Shown here piece by piece: positions 60,762 through 64,000 of a stretch of 64,000 nucleotides of DNA. A program made the translations under genes and the position numbers. Below the pieces are notes generated by a model, which made no database searches, was not told the origin of the DNA, and saw only the letters and a program-made list of their open reading frames with translations. The first letter of the stretch is position 1; every line of letters begins with the position of its first letter. Source of the stretch: Thermaerobacter marianensis (GTDB lineage: Bacteria > Bacillota > Sulfobacillia > DVGY01); the NCBI GenBank assembly GCA_020724425.1, contig DYGY01000002.1, forward strand, positions 62,001-126,000, in the 5' to 3' direction.

Positions 60762-62306
60762 TCACCTTGTAACTTGGACAATCATATCCGCAATTTCTTT
60801 AAATAGCGGAGCAGCTGTTTTTGATCCAGACCCACCATTTTCAGCTAACACCACAATTACATATTGAGGATTCTCTAAAGGGAAAAACCCAGCAAACCAG
60901 GCATGTGCCCCATTGCTTCCAGATTCAGCTGTCCCTGTTTTCCCTGCTGAGCCATAACCCTCAACCCAGGCAGCTGTACCTGTACCATCTAGGGTTACTC
61001 TCACCATAGCCTCATGCAAAACCTCGATAGTCTCTTCACTTAAGAGCCTTTCACCGGTAATCGGTCTATTTTCTTCAATAATTATCCCTTGACTATCCTT
61101 GACCTGTCTAACAAGCAAAAGTGGTTTTTCGACACCATCCACAAGGTTAACCATAACCTGTGCCATCTGTAACGGGGTAACCAGAAGATCCCCCTGCCCC
61201 ATACTTAGATTAGCCATAGCTAAAGGGGAATCCACATACCTTGGTAAATTTCCAGCAGCCTCTTCAGCAAAAAGACCAATATCTACTTGTTTCCCTAACC
61301 CAAGGGTGCTAGCCATGGATAAGACCTTCTTTGAACCAAGTTCCTGCCCTAAAGCAATAAAGGCAGGGTTAGAAGACCTAGCAAAAGCACTCAAGATATT
61401 TATTTCATCTAAAAGAGGCCAATCAGGACCAAGATAACTTCTCCCAGAAATACTTAACCCATTAGGCAACATGGTTTCCCTGTCCACAAGATTACTCTCT
61501 AGACCTGTAGCCAGCAAAACAATCTTAAAGACTGAACCAGGAGGATAGCTGCCTCTTGTAGCCCGGTTCCAGAAGTATGCCTGCTCACTATCCTGCATAT
61601 ATGGCGCTGGATTATCCTGTTCAAACACCGGTCTACTTGATAGAGCTAGAATCTCCCCGGTCGTTGCATCAGCAACAACTACTGCACCCTTAGCCATATT
61701 TTCATCCAGTATTTTCTCAAGACCAGTCTGAATCCGTGTATCTATGGTAAGGCCAATAATAGGTCTTTCTTTACCCGCCTCCTTTAGGACACTATCATAA
61801 ATCCTTTCTAATCCCATTACACCGGTTCCTCTGCTATCTAAATACCCTACTAGATGTCTTGCCATACTATCGCTACCATAACGGGATTCACTCTGCAAAA
61901 GAGAAACACCGGTTAGATTCTCCTGACTGATGAGATATGCCGTGGTAGCACTTATCCCTCTGTAAATAACCTGTTCTTGTGAGGCTAATATTTCATAGAT
62001 GCCTTTCCCATAACGTCTTTCTTCCTCTGCTAGAATACTCCTAACCCGTTCTAAAGACTCCCTTTCAGTAAGTCTGACCTCAACTTCCCAAACATAGCGG
62101 CTATCTAAAAGAGACCGGCCATCCCTGCCAACAATATCCCCCCTACTAATACTACTAGTTATCCTCTGCTTGACAGCCTGTTCACTCAGTTCAGTACCAG
62201 AGATAACCTGAAGCTGAAAGAGCCTACCAACAAGGATCAAATACAAAAGAGAAACAACAATAAGCAAAATTAGTGTTCTATGTTTATATCCAGAAAAACT
62301 CCTCAT
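60762..62306 (-). CDS. Class B penicillin-binding protein (transpeptidase)
   Basis: A 514-residue protein with an N-terminal membrane anchor (about 9-30), a PBP dimerisation region and a transpeptidase domain with SVFK (catalytic serine in PPGSVFK near 256), SSN near 308 and KTGTAE near 452. It is a short class B enzyme of the PBP2/SpoVD/FtsI group without PASTA domains. A role in elongation or spore wall synthesis cannot be decided. Its sigK-side position may hint at sporulation. Its ribosome site lies inside the mltG terminator (see findings). Confidence 0.88.
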   Translation of the reverse strand: MRSFSGYKHRTLILLIVVSLLYLILVGRLFQLQVISGTELSEQAVKQRITSSISRGDIVGRDGRSLLDSRYVWEVEVRLTERESLERVRSILAEEERRYGKGIYEILASQEQVIYRGISATTAYLISQENLTGVSLLQSESRYGSDSMARHLVGYLDSRGTGVMGLERIYDSVLKEAGKERPIIGLTIDTRIQTGLEKILDENMAKGAVVVADATTGEILALSSRPVFEQDNPAPYMQDSEQAYFWNRATRGSYPPGSVFKIVLLATGLESNLVDRETMLPNGLSISGRSYLGPDWPLLDEINILSAFARSSNPAFIALGQELGSKKVLSMASTLGLGKQVDIGLFAEEAAGNLPRYVDSPLAMANLSMGQGDLLVTPLQMAQVMVNLVDGVEKPLLLVRQVKDSQGIIIEENRPITGERLLSEETIEVLHEAMVRVTLDGTGTAAWVEGYGSAGKTGTAESGSNGAHAWFAGFFPLENPQYVIVVLAENGGSGSKTAAPLFKEIADMIVQVTR

Positions 62307-62307
62307 G

Positions 62308-62347
62308 AAAAAAGCCCCCTTGGGAGGTATTATTTCCCAAGGAGGCT
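62308..62347 (-). terminator. Terminator of mltG overlapping the PBP ribosome site
   Basis: AGCC-CCTTGGGA pairs with TCCCAAGG-GGCT (62313-62347), with one bulge, followed by TTTTTT on the minus strand. The 3' arm contains AAGGGGG, the only ribosome-site candidate for the PBP, and the PBP ATG follows the T-run by one base. Confidence 0.88.
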
Positions 62348-62357
62348 CTAAAATATT

Positions 62358-63407
62358 CTATCGTTGCTCACGCACATTAGCATTATGTTCACTTAAAGTC
62401 CTGCTAAAAACATGTTCTCCAGACCCATCACTCTTTGCAACAAAATAGAAATAGGGGACATCTGCCGGATACAAAGCTGCCTCTATTGAGCCTTTACCCG
62501 GTGCAGCAATAGGTCCCGGTGGCAAACCTGCATTCCTGTAGGTATTATAAGGAGAATCCACCTCAAGATCCACATACAAGACAATCCCATCATACTTCTT
62601 AAGTGCATACCTGACAGTAGGGTCTGCATCAAGCTTCATACCAATATTTAACCTATTATGATAAACACCAGAAATAGTCTCTCTCTCAGCAGCAACCATA
62701 GCCTCTTTTTCAATAACTGAAGCAAGCGTAACTATTTCATGAATCGAATAACCAAGCTCAAGAGCTCTCTCCCTGTATGTTTGATCAAAAACTCTCTCAA
62801 AAGCATCTAACATATGGCGAACTATATCACTCTCACTAGTACCTCTAGGAAACGTATATGTTTCCGGATATAAATACCCTTCAAGGGGAAACTCGGCCTG
62901 CTCCCTATACTCATCATTTATATGAGGCCAGGTTTCAGTTTCTCTTTCAATTGCTTCCCAGAGCTTCTCCTCCTCAAAAAACTCATGCTTAGCCAATACA
63001 GCTACAGTCTGTTCAACTGTCAATCCCTCTGGAACCGTAACCCGATACTGAACTACTTCACCTCTTGCTAGCTTCTCCATGATATCCCACATGGACATAC
63101 CCGGACTTAACTCATATTCGCCAGCCTTTAACTTCCCATCAAGTTCCTTTTGCCTTGCTCCTAACCGGAACAACCACTCATACCTCACTAGACCTTCATC
63201 TTCAAGAACCTTTGCAATCTGAGCCGTACCCCAACCAGGCTTCACCTCAATAGTTACAACCTCATCTGTTTCAGGAACCATGGGTAAAGGTCCTGTGGAA
63301 TATATGTACCAGGCTCCCAACGCCACTCCCCCTGTACCTAAAAACAACAACAGAAGGAATACAACAACAACCTTTAACCATCTTCTTGACTTTGGTTTAT
63401 CTTCCAT
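62358..63407 (-). CDS. mltG: Endolytic transglycosylase MltG
   Basis: A 349-residue protein with an N-terminal membrane helix (about 12-33), a LysM-like subdomain and the YceG catalytic domain: PLEGYLYPETYTFPRG, LASVIEKEAMVAAERETISGVYHNRL (catalytic glutamate in IEKEA), MKLDADPTVRYAL and AGLPPGPIAAPG. MltG cleaves nascent glycan strands and sets their length. It lies downstream of the DUF1292 gene, as in Bacillus yrzB-yrrL, but with a terminator between them. Confidence 0.95.
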   Translation of the reverse strand: MEDKPKSRRWLKVVVVFLLLLFLGTGGVALGAWYIYSTGPLPMVPETDEVVTIEVKPGWGTAQIAKVLEDEGLVRYEWLFRLGARQKELDGKLKAGEYELSPGMSMWDIMEKLARGEVVQYRVTVPEGLTVEQTVAVLAKHEFFEEEKLWEAIERETETWPHINDEYREQAEFPLEGYLYPETYTFPRGTSESDIVRHMLDAFERVFDQTYRERALELGYSIHEIVTLASVIEKEAMVAAERETISGVYHNRLNIGMKLDADPTVRYALKKYDGIVLYVDLEVDSPYNTYRNAGLPPGPIAAPGKGSIEAALYPADVPYFYFVAKSDGSGEHVFSRTLSEHNANVREQR

Positions 63408-63496
63408 GATTGATACCTCATTTTCAAGTATTCATTAATATGGTATCACAATCAGGATAAATGGGGCAATGTTCAAAGTTGTAGATTACAGCACAA

Positions 63497-63526
63497 AGAA
63501 ATAAAGCTGCTGGCAAAACCAGCAGC
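63497..63526 (-). terminator. Terminator after the DUF1292 gene
   Basis: GCTGCTGG and CCAGCAGC pair around five bases (63506-63526), followed by TTTATTTCTTT on the minus strand. It separates the DUF1292 gene from mltG. The remaining 90 bp before mltG show no clear promoter. Confidence 0.8.
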
Positions 63527-63540
63527 CCACAGTCTAACTC

Positions 63541-63846
63541 CTAAAACTCGTCTTCTTCCTCATCCATCTCATCTTCTTCAAACAAGAGCTCAATATCTTC
63601 TTCTTCATCTAGCAAAGCTTCCCAAGCAGCGGCTACACGATCCCATTCTTCATCACTCTCAACCACTGTGAAAGTTTCTTCGCCATCTTCAGTCAAGTCT
63701 ACTCTTAACATAAATGCCTCATCTTCAGACTCTGGCATAGCCAAGATAACATACTCTTGATCATCAACTTCTAAGTAGTCCAAAACCTCATACTCATGTT
63801 CATGACCTTCATCATCTTTTAGAACGATAATGTCCATATCTTCCAC
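63541..63846 (-). CDS. DUF1292 (YrzB-like) acidic protein
   Basis: A 101-residue, very acidic protein. The core DIIVLKDDEGHEHEYEVLDYLEVDDQEYVILAMP is the DUF1292 signature. The C-terminal third is nearly all glutamate and aspartate. The function is unknown. GTG at 63846 lies seven bases after GGAGGGG. The in-frame ATG three codons later is 16 bases away, and longer openings run into the promoter. The genomic neighbourhood (upstream of mltG) is conserved in Firmicutes. Confidence 0.88.
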   Translation of the reverse strand: MEDMDIIVLKDDEGHEHEYEVLDYLEVDDQEYVILAMPESEDEAFMLRVDLTEDGEETFTVVESDEEWDRVAAAWEALLDEEEDIELLFEEDEMDEEEDEF

Positions 63847-63895
63847 TGAAAAACCCCTCCTTAAAATGTTTGCGGGCACTAAACACTTACCAAAA

Positions 63896-63915
63896 TTGTC
63901 CGTTATCATGGACAA
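63896..63915. promoter_or_regulatory. Inverted repeat at the start site of the DUF1292 promoter
   Basis: TTGTCC and GGACAA flank eight bases. The repeat touches the -10 box and covers the expected transcription start, which is the typical place of a repressor operator. I cannot assign it to a known regulator. Confidence 0.4.
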
Positions 63916-63944
63916 TCATACTCCCTTTTTCCCCGCTAGGTCAA
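63915..63944 (-). promoter_or_regulatory. Sigma-A promoter of the DUF1292 gene
   Basis: On the minus strand TTGACC (63944-63939) and TATGAT (63920-63915) are 18 bases apart, five of six matches each. The leader is about 60 bases. Bases 63945-64000 beyond it show no recognisable gene. Confidence 0.7.
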
Positions 63945-64000
63945 TAACTAGTTTTGATTTTTCTGCCTCTCTCTATCCAGAAAGCCCTGAAGAATTATTA

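Noticed and set aside
1..64000. tRNA, rRNA, CRISPR arrays, prophage or toxin-antitoxin genes
   Set aside because: None was recognised on either strand. Most remaining open frames on the plus strand are shadows of minus-strand genes.

Overview
The window reads as a chromosomal segment of a spore-forming, probably anaerobic member of the Firmicutes (class Clostridia or a neighbour). The reasons are a complete spoIIIAA-AH operon, an uninterrupted sigK, the yrzB-mltG (DUF1292-MltG) pair, Asp23/AmaP genes, a two-gene glycine decarboxylase (gcvPA+gcvPB), a DegS/DegU pair, Shine-Dalgarno-led genes with many GTG/TTG starts, and an OLE RNA with its partner gene oapA, an arrangement known mainly from anaerobic and extremophilic Firmicutes. 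The genus cannot be named from this sequence. Every gene except one S-layer-homology gene (34731-36284) lies on the minus strand, so transcription runs from high to low coordinates.

Region by region, in transcription order. 63.9-57.2 kb: DUF1292 protein, mltG, a class B penicillin-binding protein, sigK, a fossil 5' end of a group II intron just behind the sigK terminator, yqeG, ornithine aminotransferase (rocD) and aroE. 57.3-47.9 kb: a type IV pilus locus (pilB, pilT, pilC, monocistronic pilA, pilD, three pilus-like proteins, pilM, pilN, pilO), flanked by shikimate genes (aroE before, aroC-aroK-aroB after). 45.0-43.2 kb: degS-degU, attached to the end of aroB. 43.0-28.7 kb: two complete Tad/Flp pilus loci in tandem with different internal gene order, separated by a divergent SLH-protein gene. 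The second locus carries a small IS200/IS605-like element between tadB and tadC. 28.5-20.6 kb: the glycine cleavage set gcvT-gcvH-gcvPA-gcvPB, a LipM-like lipoyl-pathway gene, lpdA and glyA. 20.6-17.1 kb: aroQ, degV, a Xaa-Pro peptidase, efp and a zinc-ribbon protein. 17.0-12.0 kb: spoIIIAA-AH behind a sigma-E-type promoter. 12.0-10.3 kb: asp23-amaP-DUF2273-nusB. 10.2-0 kb: folD-xseA-xseB-ispA, a GltA-type oxidoreductase, OLE RNA, oapA, dxs, tlyA, a DapA-fold protein lacking aldolase catalytic residues, and the start of an aconitase.

Functional themes: one-carbon and folate metabolism (folD, gcv set, glyA), isoprenoid synthesis (dxs, ispA), aromatic precursor synthesis (aroB, C, E, K, Q), mother-cell sporulation control (spoIIIA, sigK), and an unusual concentration of three surface-pilus machines within about 29 kb. 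Only one recognisable prepilin peptidase (pilD) is present, and the degS/degU regulator sits between the type IV and Tad loci.

Most notable: the 719-bp gap upstream of oapA carries an OLE RNA whose 5' and 3' ends form a long closing helix visible in the sequence. Two small mobile-element relics sit in biologically suggestive places: an IS605-like mini-element with an omegaRNA-like end but no tnpB, and a group IIC-like intron fragment just after a terminator. Several terminators overlap neighbouring coding or ribosome-binding sequence. I saw no tRNA, rRNA or CRISPR array.
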